Shown: piece after piece, positions 44,385-54,884 of the stretch
How positions within the stretch are numbered: position 1 is the first letter of the stretch
Layout: the number at the start of each line of letters is the position of its first letter
Assembly (NCBI GenBank): GCA_030374805.1
Contig: JARGSG010000090.1
Coordinates: 248,001-312,000, forward strand
Reading direction: 5' to 3'
Length of the DNA stretch: 64,000 bases
Source: Gracilaria gracilis
Taxonomy: Eukaryota; Rhodophyta; Florideophyceae; Gracilariales; Gracilariaceae
Notes under the pieces: model-generated
The model's database searches: none
What the model was told of the DNA's origin: nothing
Seen by the model: only the letters and a program-made list of their open reading frames with translations
Position numbers and translations under genes: made by a program

Positions 44385-46091
44385 ATGATGGCTGCTCGAC
44401 AAATGCGCCGACATATGGTCCACCATGCAGAAGAGGAATGGCCAACCACTGGCGAGGGAACATTCGATCTGCCCCCTATAGAGTTGGCAGTCAATCCTAC
44501 GGTCAAGAACTGGCGCGGAGTTCGTCTCGGCGATGTTGCAAGGGAACTATACTACGAGAATGATAGCATGGACTTTTCGCGCGATTTCAAAGACATTAAT
44601 GTTTGTGCTAAGACGGGGCAACCGCCAGTCATTGACCCGCTCACTGTGGAATGGGTTCATAAACATACGCCAGATCAAGTCTTGTGGGATAATATGACCC
44701 ATATGAGCGGGCTATATTTCATAATGTCTTCGATAGCGTTGAAGGAAGCCAGTCAAGTTATCGGCGAAGGCTTTTCAAACACAGTTCCAATAGAGAGCGC
44801 CTACTATTCCAACTTCCACATGCCGACAGAGGACGACTACAACATATACGAAGAACGTGAAGAATCCAATGCTTCCACCAAAGAGGACGTGAATAGAAGT
44901 ATGGAGACCCTCACCTTGGCTGTATCGTACGCCCACAAAGAGCGACGATCCGAATCTTTGCTCAAGGCGAACGAATTTCAGATCGCTCAGCTCGAAGATG
45001 TTCTCTCAGCCATACGCGAAGAACCGCCTATAGTCACCAAGTTTGTGCGTCTGTGGACCGACGGAGCGCACTCTAAGAAGATGCTGACCACCAACGCAAA
45101 GGAACGACCAAAATGGATTCTACATGGATTGCTACCGTATGCGGTCTTCCCTGTCGTTTGGTTGAGCTCGGGCGATGAAACTGACAATACAAGTTTGTGG
45201 TCAAACTGCGAGCAGATCCTTGCTGATGGCGCTCTAGGGTGTTTGTTCTCCCGATATTCGGTGCCTGAATTTCGCCCGCCCCGCTTCGGAAAGCTCGCAT
45301 ACTCCAGAAGAATGCCGGGAAACGCCGTTAAGACCGTCGGTGATGGCTTGTCGCTGAGCAGAAACCTTCGGAAGCTTGCTGCAGCAATTCATTCTGGAGT
45401 TCTGGATGACTCTGTTACGTACCATATCGCTGATGCGCAGGAGCTCATCAGACTGGCTTATTACATGGGCAGAAAAGGAAATCTTAGCGTGGCACATGCA
45501 GTCAACTGCGAGGAATGTCTTCATGCCACTTTCAGAGAGAACATGGGCTTCATACTTGCTTTCCAAGCCTGTTCCGACGCTTACGATGAGAATGTTGATG
45601 AAGATATGCAATTGCGTTTGAACAAAACACAGGTGTCTTACCCTTATCCGTTGGTGCGTGCTAGAAGGGGCTTTGTTGATTGGCATGGCGTGCGAGAATT
45701 GGCTCCAGGAGCTGGAAAGTTTGCAAAGTTGAGGATGCCTTTCTTTCTGGAAAAGTGCAAAACAAATATGCACGTTGTGACGTTGCATCATAGTACTATA
45801 CCGGAAGGGTGTTACTGTTTGGTAATATCGGCATATCCATCAAGTGATGGTACAATTCTGTACATAGTGCTGCTAGTGCACGGACAGAATTTGTTCAGTT
45901 CGAATTGCAAAGTCCTGTATTCGGTCAGGTTGAACATTATTGATTTGGGAAAGCTGCATGCCGGCGTGCAGCAAAGAGAACTGAGCGGTACGGTGAATGA
46001 GCACTTTCGTCATCCGAGAATGGATCAACTGCTGTCCCAATTCGAATTTCGAATGTTTCTAGATATATCGCGAGCGCATTGGGGAGCATGA
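44385..46091 (+). CDS. unrecognised 568-aa protein
   Basis: Clean 568-codon frame from ATG 44385 (a second ATG follows directly). There is no signal peptide or clear membrane segment. It looks globular, with regions such as WRGVRLGDVARELYYEND, an Asp/Glu-rich segment near residue 150, FVRLWTDGAHSKKMLTTNA, PYAVFPVVWLSSGDETD and RARRGFVDWHGVREL. I recognise no domain. The steady codon pattern and length make it a real gene. The segment WTDGA with downstream acidic residues faintly recalls RNase H-like folds, but I would not assign one. It stands alone, with a Helitron starting 100 bp after its stop. Confidence 0.65.
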   Translation: MMAARQMRRHMVHHAEEEWPTTGEGTFDLPPIELAVNPTVKNWRGVRLGDVARELYYENDSMDFSRDFKDINVCAKTGQPPVIDPLTVEWVHKHTPDQVLWDNMTHMSGLYFIMSSIALKEASQVIGEGFSNTVPIESAYYSNFHMPTEDDYNIYEEREESNASTKEDVNRSMETLTLAVSYAHKERRSESLLKANEFQIAQLEDVLSAIREEPPIVTKFVRLWTDGAHSKKMLTTNAKERPKWILHGLLPYAVFPVVWLSSGDETDNTSLWSNCEQILADGALGCLFSRYSVPEFRPPRFGKLAYSRRMPGNAVKTVGDGLSLSRNLRKLAAAIHSGVLDDSVTYHIADAQELIRLAYYMGRKGNLSVAHAVNCEECLHATFRENMGFILAFQACSDAYDENVDEDMQLRLNKTQVSYPYPLVRARRGFVDWHGVRELAPGAGKFAKLRMPFFLEKCKTNMHVVTLHHSTIPEGCYCLVISAYPSSDGTILYIVLLVHGQNLFSSNCKVLYSVRLNIIDLGKLHAGVQQRELSGTVNEHFRHPRMDQLLSQFEFRMFLDISRAHWGA

Positions 46092-46190
46092 CGGAGCATG
46101 GTGGAACATGGCGTCTTGTTCGGTACAGGGCCTGCCAATAAGAAAATAACGAAAGGCTCAATAATGTTTTTGAATCTTGAGAATATGTGA

Positions 46191-46820
46191 TCGCAAAGCT
46201 CCTACTACGGAAGCAAAGCGAAGTGTTTTGATCTAAAGTGCACAATTCTCAATCAAAATCTGCTTAAAAATTAGAAGTCTGCATGTTTTTGGTGATCTCT
46301 TTCGAAATTGGCGGGGTGGCAAAATCTACCGCTTATATATAGAAAGCTTACAGCTGTTTCAAAAGTAATGCCACTGAGCTGGATATTTTGATCTACAAAT
46401 GCGCCGTGTCACACGGCGCATTTTTCTGTCTTTCTGGACAGACACCCCGTTTGGATCATTTTAGTACCAACAAATGAGAATTTAAGGAAAAAAAACATCC
46501 AGAGTTTCCCAGATTTGGCTTTGTAACCAGTTTGACTCCAAAATTTCCTTTTCTTCATATTTACTCTCTACAACGATTTTATCCTCTTCGCACCAAATGC
46601 TTGGTACTGTAAAATAACGCCTATCTGTAAAGAATATTTTAAACCTTTTATATCTAAAGTACATTAGCAAATTAAAGTAAATAAAACGAAAGCTCAAATG
46701 AGATTTCGTTTAGCATCCTAAAAAACGATTTCAAAAAGGAAGTCTTTTTCACAATCAAAACTGTTCTCAAAAGAGCTTTGCGACCTTTTTTTTCGAGAAG
46801 CCAGCTTCTTGAGGGGCTGA
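46191..46820 (+). mobile_element. non-autonomous Helitron, 630 bp, both ends intact
   Basis: The left junction is GTGA|TCGCAAAGCTCCTAC. The right junction is GAGGGGCTGA|TATTG after the hairpin TCGAGAAG-CCAG-CTTCTTGA. The subterminal GAGCTTTGCGACC near 46774-46786 is the inverted partner of the 5' terminus. The central palindrome (arms AAATGCGCCGTGT and ACACGGCGCATTT) is at 46398-46424. There is no coding capacity. The site is between host A and T, with no duplication. Confidence 0.92.
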
Positions 46821-46900
46821 TATTGCTCTGACAAGCTTCTTTTTGCGGGCAGAACATGATTAACACAAAAGGCCTTCAACAGAATTATAAAATGTGAGTA

Positions 46901-46924
46901 TGATGATGATGATGATGATGATGA
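46901..46924. repeat. (TGA)8 microsatellite
   Basis: Eight uninterrupted trinucleotide units. Confidence 0.95.
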
Positions 46925-47099
46925 TTACTTGAGCCATTGCTCATGCAGCTATTGAACATCATCTATTCTAATAGAGCTTTTTCACAAAACATAGCAAACT
47001 AAAAGACAGTTGCTTAATACTAGCTAGTAGGGTGTATTATATTGTTAACCTTTGTCAGGCAGAACAGTAATAGATCGAAAAGTGCTGAAAACGTCAACA

Positions 47100-47420
47100 T
47101 TGTAGCTAGTATAACTACGTACTTGCAGGGTCGGGTAAAATGAAACTTTATGCACTCGAAAAATCTTCGTCTTCTCTTCCATTTGCAATACATCTTATGG
47201 CAAATGAATGAGTAGTTTTGAAGATATGCATTACAGATGAGAGAGTCTTAAAAAGAGAAACCGATGGTGCTGGGTTGGAATTCTGCACAATTTTTTGAAA
47301 GAGGTGGAAGATTTTTTTATTCCTACCAGTTTTCCTCTCCCGGTGCATACTATACAGTTAAATGTACATTGCTGTGTGACCAATTTCCCCCTAACCGTTT
47401 TGGGACTGAAACTTCTCAAG
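47100..47420 (-). repeat. dispersed repeat R2, copy 2
   Basis: The reverse-oriented relative of 42770-43080 (see that entry). Neither copy shows obvious target duplications. Confidence 0.7.
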
Positions 47421-47507
47421 TCTAGTGAGATACACTTAAGAGTGGCCAATTAGGTTGCATGTAGGACTCGAACTGGTTGGTTGAGGAAACGGGTCTCTTT
47501 GATTGAA

Positions 47508-48206
47508 ATGCACATTGCAATGAGTGCGTGTCAATCAAATACCCAGGTGCACTTTACGCCACTGCCACGGAGTTTAAGACACCAAACCGCATTGAGACAG
47601 CAACCTCTTCCTCCCAACTTTGTTCATGATGCGAGCAGCACTCGCTCCCAGCCGATGATCCCGTACCACTCCAATAAGGATAATTCACCTCTCCCAATGC
47701 AACAAAGAATGCTACGTGACCCGACCGCAAGCTGCACAGCAGAAATTCTCAAATTCGAGAAGGAAGACGCGCCTGTGGCCTTCAACCTCGCAGCGAAAAC
47801 TAAAGTTCTCGGTAGCATGAGCGGAGGTAGGACAGAGTGTCATATGGACACAGAGAGTAGCTCAGCAGCTAAAGTCGGTGATCCCAGCGCCAATAATTCA
47901 AACATTCTCCGCGTCACGACGGCAAACGAAGACGTGGCGTGCCACAAATGTGGTGGCACGCCGTGCTACTGGTTGCAGCTGGCGGGATCAGTGGTTAGCA
48001 AAACAGCAGTTGAATACCCTTTGCTCCATGAACCGATGCCTCACAATAATGCGGCTCGCAAAGTAGCCTACAAAACTTTCGTGTATGAGCGATATGGATT
48101 TGTGGGTGCAAAGAACCGGATCCAGCTACCACAGTGTGTCATGGAAGGCATTAGATCAATCTGGCCAGATGAGCATGGGGCCTTTATGGGTTTTAAGAAA
48201 GAATAA
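47508..48206 (+). CDS. accessory Cys-rich protein of the piggyBac-like element
   Basis: 232 aa from ATG 47508, the first Met in frame. The N-terminal 145 residues are low-complexity. The conserved-looking C-terminal 85 residues hold CHKCGGTPCYWLQL, a possible zinc-binding CxxC..C unit, then AARKVAYKTFVYERYGF, GAKNRIQLPQCVMEGIRS and WPDEHGAFMGF. I recall similar small proteins beside piggyBac-like transposases in algae and oomycetes, but cannot verify that here. A helper role in DNA binding or target choice is inference. Its stop is 2 bp from the transposase stop on the other strand, as tight as Harbinger pairs. Confidence 0.7.
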   Translation: MHIAMSACQSNTQVHFTPLPRSLRHQTALRQQPLPPNFVHDASSTRSQPMIPYHSNKDNSPLPMQQRMLRDPTASCTAEILKFEKEDAPVAFNLAAKTKVLGSMSGGRTECHMDTESSSAAKVGDPSANNSNILRVTTANEDVACHKCGGTPCYWLQLAGSVVSKTAVEYPLLHEPMPHNNAARKVAYKTFVYERYGFVGAKNRIQLPQCVMEGIRSIWPDEHGAFMGFKKE

Positions 48207-48208
48207 CT

Positions 48209-50140
48209 TTAATTCTTGAAGAGGGCTTTGGAGGATTGCAGTGTTGTGATTACCGTATTACGCCGTTTTCGATGCCCTTTTGAGGAAAGTATTCGTTCTG
48301 CTAGAGCAACTGCTTCATGCAAATCGGGACGGGTTGTCCGCAATGTCTCTTTGTTGTGGTAAAATGAGAAGCAGTTGACGTGAAACCCTTTCTGGCACTC
48401 GGTACAGGAGTAAATTGTGTATTTGCTCCTACCTTCTGATGCCAATACAGAGCAGAGAATGCAATGAACTCTTTTGCGACCAGCGGTCTCGAGCAGAATG
48501 TGATGTCCGTTCCCTGGCGTTATAGTTGAAGCTCTAGAATCAGTATCGTTATGTAAAGGAGATAAAGTGCGTAGTGCGGCCTGCTTTTGCTGGTACTCAA
48601 CGTGTTCAGCTACGAGCTGCAGAATAATACGTTGCTTTATATGCTGAACGTCGATGATACTGTCTCCCTTCCTTGTTATGGCGTTGAGTAGAGCATGGGC
48701 ATTTAGAACGCTGGCATCTAGGGTGAACGTTAACAGACTAATAGGGACTCTTCTCTCCTTCCTCATAGTAGCAGATATTGATCTCAATTGATCAAAGCGA
48801 TCAACGCCGTTCATAAAGAGATTGTATGCGACAATTGGAGACGGCACAGAAAGCATTGTGCGGCTCATCGACTCTTCACCTGTTCAGCGTAGTAATGGCG
48901 CGAGACCATGGACACATTTCAGAGCATGATCGTCTGGTTTCTGTATACGCGATTTAGGTGTATCCGCGAGGTTATTTGTATAGAATGTAACAACTGACCG
49001 GTTTTTAAATACGATAAAGCCCGAGTTCTTCTCAACAGCAGGAGTTGCGTTCAAGGAGTTATTCTTCTGAAGTACTTGGACTAAACACCAGTCACCTCTC
49101 TTGGCGTGCTTCAGATCAGAAATGGCTTCCTTCAAAGCCGGCCGATTAATTCCGTCAATGTTTGTGAATCTAACTGTCCCTAGAACTTTGCATTCTCCAT
49201 CGCTGAGTCGGGTCAATTGCCCCGCAAGCAATGGTCGCGTGTAGAAGTTGTCCATAACGAGCAGCCTTCCTTCAGCCGGTGCTGGATGCAACAGAGTTTG
49301 GTGCGCCATTTGCGTGCACTATAGTGCAGACGCCGACGATTTTGCAACTAAACTCCCATCCACCTTACGATCTACGGCACCTCGGAGATTCCGAAACAAA
49401 TTCATATACCTTTGAACTGAACTTTGTCCTGAAGTAATCCCAGAGCCGTTGTCTTGCAAGCTGTGCAAATATGCATGAGACCATCCGACGACTGCGTAAA
49501 ATCTAATGCTGTACCGCACTGGCTTGGACTTCATATAAGATCGAGCACGTGTTCGGCCTCTGCACCTTACTTTGTTTTCGTCGAGAGTACTTACGCCAAC
49601 AGGAACAGCTAGAGCTGCAGAATTTCTGGCATAGTGCTCTAAAAGATGGCGGCTATGCCACAACGGGTCGCGTAGAGCGATATCTTCTTCATATGCAGGA
49701 TATATACGGAGTGCTGCTCGAATGCTAAGAAAGCGGTCCCGTCCCATCACCTTCTTGAAAAATGGTATGCTCAAAAGTTCTGAAGAGCACCAGTAGTCTT
49801 TAAGCCGGTTCAACCGGTGTACCGATGTCGCAAGTTCCAGACCAAGGAATGCCATTAGTTCGTCCATGCGCAGCGGGCTTGTTATTTTCCCTCGTTTCAA
49901 GAGCTCATTACCAGTCCATACACGCAAGCAATTTAGGAAGGAACTGTTCAGGAAGAGCAAAAACAAACCCATTTCTTTTCTATGCGCGTATGACCTTCTT
50001 ATCAGAGCATCTTTAGCTAGATGCAACCCACTTACCTTGCGCCACCTTGCGCAGTACTCGACATTTTCGTACAGTTCACGTTCTTCTGCCGCTCCCAAGG
50101 CGGTCACTGAAAATTCCTCTGCATCGCTTTCGTCACCCAA
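48209..50140 (-). pseudogene. piggyBac-like transposase with two nonsense codons
   Basis: One minus frame of about 640 codons, broken only by TAG at 49319-49321 and TGA at 48884-48886. piggyBac/DDE_Tnp_1_7 motifs appear in order: FLGLELATSVHRL, GRDRFLSIRAALR, VSTLDENKVRCRGRTR (first Asp), LLVMDNFYTRPLLA (second Asp), FMNGVDRFDQLR (third Asp), and a C-terminal Cys/His-rich finger (CILC...CTECQKGFHVNCF) that in the family binds DNA or chromatin. The N-terminal acidic patch DESDAEEF is present, but no ATG precedes it in frame, so the start is uncertain. Excision at TTAA without a footprint is the family's mode. Confidence 0.88.
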
Positions 50141-50210
50141 AACCTGTCCAACAGTGCCAAGATTGCACTCAGAATCCTCAGAGCATGGAGACGGCTCATC
50201 CTGTTAGGGC

Positions 50211-51355
50211 GTGATAGCGACGGGGATGGTCGTTTCTGAAATGTTCATTTGTAAAGGATGTTTTAAGCCACAACCCGTACTATGGCTCGGGCTGAAGAAC
50301 ATCAAGCTGCTGCGAATGTCGGCAGGACGGGGAGAGAGGAACTATCAGCATGGTGGTGGAGAGGGTGGGTCACCCTTTTTGGCTGTTTTCTACAGGCTTG
50401 CGGTACTGTTGTGGTGTGGCTGTACGCGTCGGGCTCACAAATTCCGGCGCACCTCCTCTGATCGCCAACTGACGCAATTTACTGGCATGAGATGAGTTGT
50501 ATGTGCAATCTATTCTTGGGTGAGCGCAATATCTCCGGACGGGCTTCTGATTGGAATAAGAATGATCCATGACAATTTTTGTAATTGGTTCTATAGTAAA
50601 CAGATTGAAATTGTTCCAATGGAAAAGACTTGCTTAAATCTATCCAGCTAGACTTAATCAAACCCAACAAGTGGCATTCCGAGGACGAACTGTTCCCGTA
50701 ATTGCCCAATCATGGTCAAACCTTAAGTCTATCTCAATAGATTTAAGCAGCTCGTCCCAAAAGGGTTAAACGCACATTTCTGTATTGCGCACTTTTTATA
50801 CATGACCACTAATCCATAATCTAAAACATACTTGAGACCGTTGATGAATGTATCTACATCGTAAACCACCAGTTGTCGATGGTCTGTAAGTAGCGTAAGC
50901 TGTCCCATAGTATTCTATCAGTTATCATGAATTAAATCTTGGGGTCTTTTACACAAGCAAGAGCATTTATGATTGATGATTGTTACAAAATTGTATTTTA
51001 TTGCTTTCTGAAATATCACTCATATCATGTTCTGAAAGCAGTAAAATTTCTACTATTAGATGCTCTATTGTACGGTTCTTGGATAGGTTAAGAAACCGAG
51101 GCTCTACTTTTCCGGAAACAATATCTTGTGCACTACAGCCGGGCCTATCAACTAGAGGAGGATTGTATTTCTGTAACATATTTTCTTACAAGGTTTCTTT
51201 TGGAGGAAAAAAGAATAAAGAGACCAGTATACTTTTGTTTCATTTTGATGGTTCTCCTGTCAAAATCTCTACGGTTTGGAAGATTTTGTATGCAAAGGCA
51301 TCAATAGCACGCGTACTACGTTCTATGTGATACACATTACAAACACTGTTTGTCG
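50211..51355. other. intergenic, no gene seen
   Basis: Apart from the 117-bp inverted-repeat element at 50632-50748, nothing coding or structured is supported. Confidence 0.5.
50632..50748. repeat. 117-bp MITE-like inverted repeat
   Basis: 26-bp arms. The left starts GCTTAAATCTAT and ends TAGACTTAA. The right arm is its complement except for five central bases. About 65 bp of unique sequence lies between. Confidence 0.75.
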
Positions 51356-51404
51356 TCAGCATCACCATAGATTACAGAAATTCTGTAATCTATGGTGATG
51401 CTGA
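51356..51404. repeat. 49-bp perfect palindrome
   Basis: The 24-bp arm TCAGCATCACCATAGATTAC (first 20 bases) is followed by one centre base and its exact complement. It lies 48 bp before the 3' end of a Helitron. A loop-free palindrome this perfect must be recent or actively maintained. Confidence 0.9.
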
Positions 51405-51918
51405 CAGCAATGCTGTAACAATCTGTCTATTTGTGGAACTGTATTTTTTATATCAGAGCTCCGAGAAGCAAGCTTCTCGTAAGAAATGGTCGCAAAGCTC
51501 TTTGATAACTAGATGAGATTTTTATTCAGTTCTTAGGTTTTGGAATGTTATTAGAAATATGTTTGGTTAAAATATGTAATTGAGAGAAGTCTTTTGAAAT
51601 ATAAATAAAAGAGATCTTTGTGGTTTTGTTAGGTCGTATTTTTTGACTACTTATTTACATTACATGATTGGAGGTTATATAGTCAAGCGTTTTGGCAGCA
51701 ATCAGGCAAAAAAGTGAAAAAATAGTCACTTCTAAAAATTGCGTATATTTGAGCGTTCTGTACTGGGGGCTGCGGGAAATTCGATTAATAGAGATATTTA
51801 ACCTATTAAATTGAAAACGTACTGAAGGAAGCATTATACTCGTGTAAATTGCCGTTTTCCTCCGTCACTCTGACAAATAGTCACTGTACGTGTAGGGTTT
51901 GTGATAATCTAAGCACTA

Positions 51919-53963
51919 CACCCAGTGACCGCAATTAGAATGGGTGTCTAAATAGTGTGGTAACAGATTTAATGTGGCTTACAATAACCCCCACTATTTG
52001 CGGTATACCCATCATCGAGTGCGGCCTAAATTAGTGTGGGTAAAGGCCATTTCCCTCGCAAAATGGCGGGCTCGTCTAGATTAAAAGTCGCCAAACGTCT
52101 TGTCTTTCTTCGAGCTCCAGGCCTCACATCGCAACATGACCGTTCCAACCTCTGGATCGCCAATCATTGCAGCGTTCTAACGCGCTGCCAGCAAACAAAC
52201 CACAATGGCACAAGACCACACCAACCCCACCAACCCTCCAGATGCCTCCGCAACAGATTTCTTCCGCCACTGAAACTCCATCTCTCACCGAGAAAAAGAA
52301 ACGAAGCGTGGAACAATGTCCTCTCCATTGCCGATCGGGCCAAGATAGTGTCTTGGATGTGGGACCATGCTCAACAAAATGGCCAACGCCATGTTATATC
52401 GAAAACAGTGCAGCAATTTCCCGGTTTCTTTCGCAGTAGCCCCAAAGCAAATTTACAAAAGGCAAGTAGGCTCTGGCGGAGCAGAAAGCAGTATGTGGAT
52501 CGGAGGGAACCCGAGCACTCACGGGTCATGCACATCCATTACAAAGAGAACCCATCTTGGTATTAAGCGCATTAACTTGAAAGCTCGCAGTGGTAGAGGA
52601 AGAAAGACGAGGACTTGGGTCACTGTTCTCCACCTCGATATGCTCCAAGAGTTCGACAGACCGCGAAAACTGGGCGTAAAATTCAACTGGAAGACCTTGC
52701 AGCTCATGGCTAAAACGATGATACATCACTCTGACAAGCAAGAATATCACAAATTTGCCGTTGACAGTGGGACCGGAAAGCTTTTGACAAGTGGCATCAC
52801 ACGGAGATGGGTTCAAACCTTTGCAGACCGGTACCGAATTGTAAGCCGCGCACACACGGGAAAGCACTTGCTTTCTCCACAAAAGACAACTTTCATCCAC
52901 AAAGAGATTGCCTACCATTTAGGGCATGTCTCGCGAATGTTTAGAAAAGGATTGTGGAAAGAAGAAAACGTTGAAAACGCAGACGAAACGCACTTCATGA
53001 TCAACATGGATAATGGCCGTACGCTTGGTTTCTGTGGAGAGAAAGAGGTTAAGTATGCAGATGTGGTTTCGGGTGGAGAGGGTATGACAATGGTTGTTCG
53101 AATTAGCGAGGTCCTTTGGCAAAGATTGAACCGGTGTTTATGGTTTTTCAGAACCAGAACAGCTCCTATCCAATACGGGGGGTGCCAGATGATGTGCCAA
53201 ATGTTTCCTACCGTAGTGGGCCAAAAGGCTGGATGGACACGGTTGTTATGCCGCAATGGCTGGGAGAGAAAAGAGCTATCAATCGCTTGCCACACGAAAG
53301 GAAGAGGGTTTTGTTTGTGGACAATTGCAGTGGCCACAATCAAACTACGGAGCTGTTGTCTGCGGCGAATCACATTAAGACTGAGATACAATACTTTCCA
53401 CCAAACGCAACGCACCTTGTCCAGCCTGCTGATTCGTTTATCATTCAGAAAATCAAAAGCGCATGGAACGGGAGGTGGGAGAACTACAAGATGGAAATGG
53501 TTAAAAAGAAAGCTTGGTCTTCCTCTGGAAAGGTTAGGAATCCCGGAAAGGCGTTTTTTCTGCGTTTGGCAGGGTTGGAAGTGATGGATGTTAATCGGCA
53601 AAGAGATGTTGACGGTTTGACATATGCCCGCAAAGCAATGATACGAACTGGTCTCTCTCTGAATGTTAATGGGCTGTGGGAAGAGAAGCAGTTATTTCCC
53701 AAGTTGCAGGAGATCATCGCCAAGCATCAAAACCATTTTGATTGTGATGCAGTGAAGATTGACAGTGACTCAGTCAATTGACACGGGTATTGCCAACCCA
53801 CATTAAGTGCGTTGAGAATAAATAATGTGGCCCACATTAATTGAGACTGCTCCTTTATTAGTGTGGTACACTTCATAATGTGGGCCACACTATTTTATGT
53901 TTCTTTCTCCTCAAAACTGTTACAGAAAATAGTGTGACCCTCTCTAATTGCGGTCACTGGGTG
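51919..53963 (+). mobile_element. pogo-like Tc1/mariner-superfamily transposon (2,045 bp, TSD TA)
   Basis: The ends CACCCAGTGACCGCAATTAG are exact inverted repeats over 20 bases. They are flanked by TA at 51917-51918 and 53964-53965. It contains one degraded pogo-type transposase. Subterminal TAGTGTGG/CCACACTA motifs repeat near both ends. Confidence 0.93.
52036..53781 (+). pseudogene. pogo-type DDE transposase, frameshifted
   Basis: The N-terminal part (IADRAKIVSWMWDHAQQ, FFRSSPKANLQKASRLW) looks like the pogo helix-turn-helix. After a frame change near 52550 comes WKTLQLMAKTMIHH and a CENP-B-like TSGITRRWVQTFADRY. The DDE core starts with ENADETHFMINM (first Asp). A second frameshift near 53110 leads to RVLFVDNCSGHN (second Asp) and ATHLVQPADSFIIQKIKSAW (third Asp), with 36 residues between the last two. 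The Asp third residue and CENP-B-type domain separate it from the Tc1-like DD34E copies. It encodes no intact protein. Confidence 0.88.
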
Positions 53964-54884
53964 TAAACGTCATGTATCCAATATCGACAATACACCATCT
54001 TTCCCGCATCCCTCTGTCTTATTCAAAATATTTATAGTCTAGGACAATAACTTGGTGTCTTGAAAACCACATTGACACTGAACCAAGGGGTGCAAATCGG
54101 TTGTAAAAAAAGTTTTAACATCTGTTTAACAGATAACCTATAATTGACGGTACCAAATAATTGGTAAGAAGAGTAAAAAACCATTGTAGAAGGTTATTAT
54201 GAAAAAAAGCAATTTTAGGAGTCATTATGATTGCAAATCTAGAATGGGGCAACTATGGACGTTTTTTTTCTTAGTAATTTAATTTGTTGGCAGTGGAATG
54301 ATCCAAACAGCTTATCTGTTCAGAAAGGCAACAAAATGCGCCGTGTGACACGGCGCATTTGTAGGGGTGAAAATGCTGCTCAATAGAGAATTAACGCACT
54401 ACGAATTTCGTAGCCAATTTCGTGGTAGATGCTCACGAAACGAAAGTACGAAATTCGTATCTTTTCGATATTACGCAGTACGAAATTCGTATCCTGTACA
54501 CGTAACCAACGTAAACCTGCGTGTAAGCAAAAGCCTGCGTGCGGATGCTTGGGAGAGCTCAAGAGGTTTACTTGATGACGTGTGCAGCACATGGCATACG
54601 AAAAACAGTTTCGTATCTTCCAGGTTTTTGCGACGTTGTTTTTCGTATCTCCGGTTCAATTTCGTATCGTGTATAGTGTGTTCAACGTGGCTACGAAAAA
54701 CGCTACGAAATTCGTACAGTCAGCGAAACTTCTTTATCTCAAAAAACACAACGGACATTTTCGTCGCAAGCTGACGCCCTCTAACAATATAACTACACAA
54801 GCAGTAGTGTAGTACATGGTACACTGCCCAGATAAACCGCCGTCCTGCACAGGCAATCTAATGAAAAACGAATGCCAATAAAGC

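Larger units (their letters stand above)
47481..50210. mobile_element. piggyBac-like element (genes located, ends not)
   Basis: A broken piggyBac-type transposase on the minus strand converges with a compact accessory gene on the plus strand, the two stops being two bases apart. I could not find the TTAA-flanked inverted termini, so only the gene-containing core is given. Confidence 0.75.
51766..54013. mobile_element. short 3-bp-TSD DNA element (TSD CTG) holding a pogo element
   Basis: The ends GGGGCTGCGGGAAA and (complement) AGGGATGCGGGAAA are flanked by CTG (51763-51765 and 54014-54016). The empty site is seen in the copy at 62730. Without the nested pogo element it is only about 200 bp, a Harbinger-type MITE by its duplication length. 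Confidence 0.8.
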
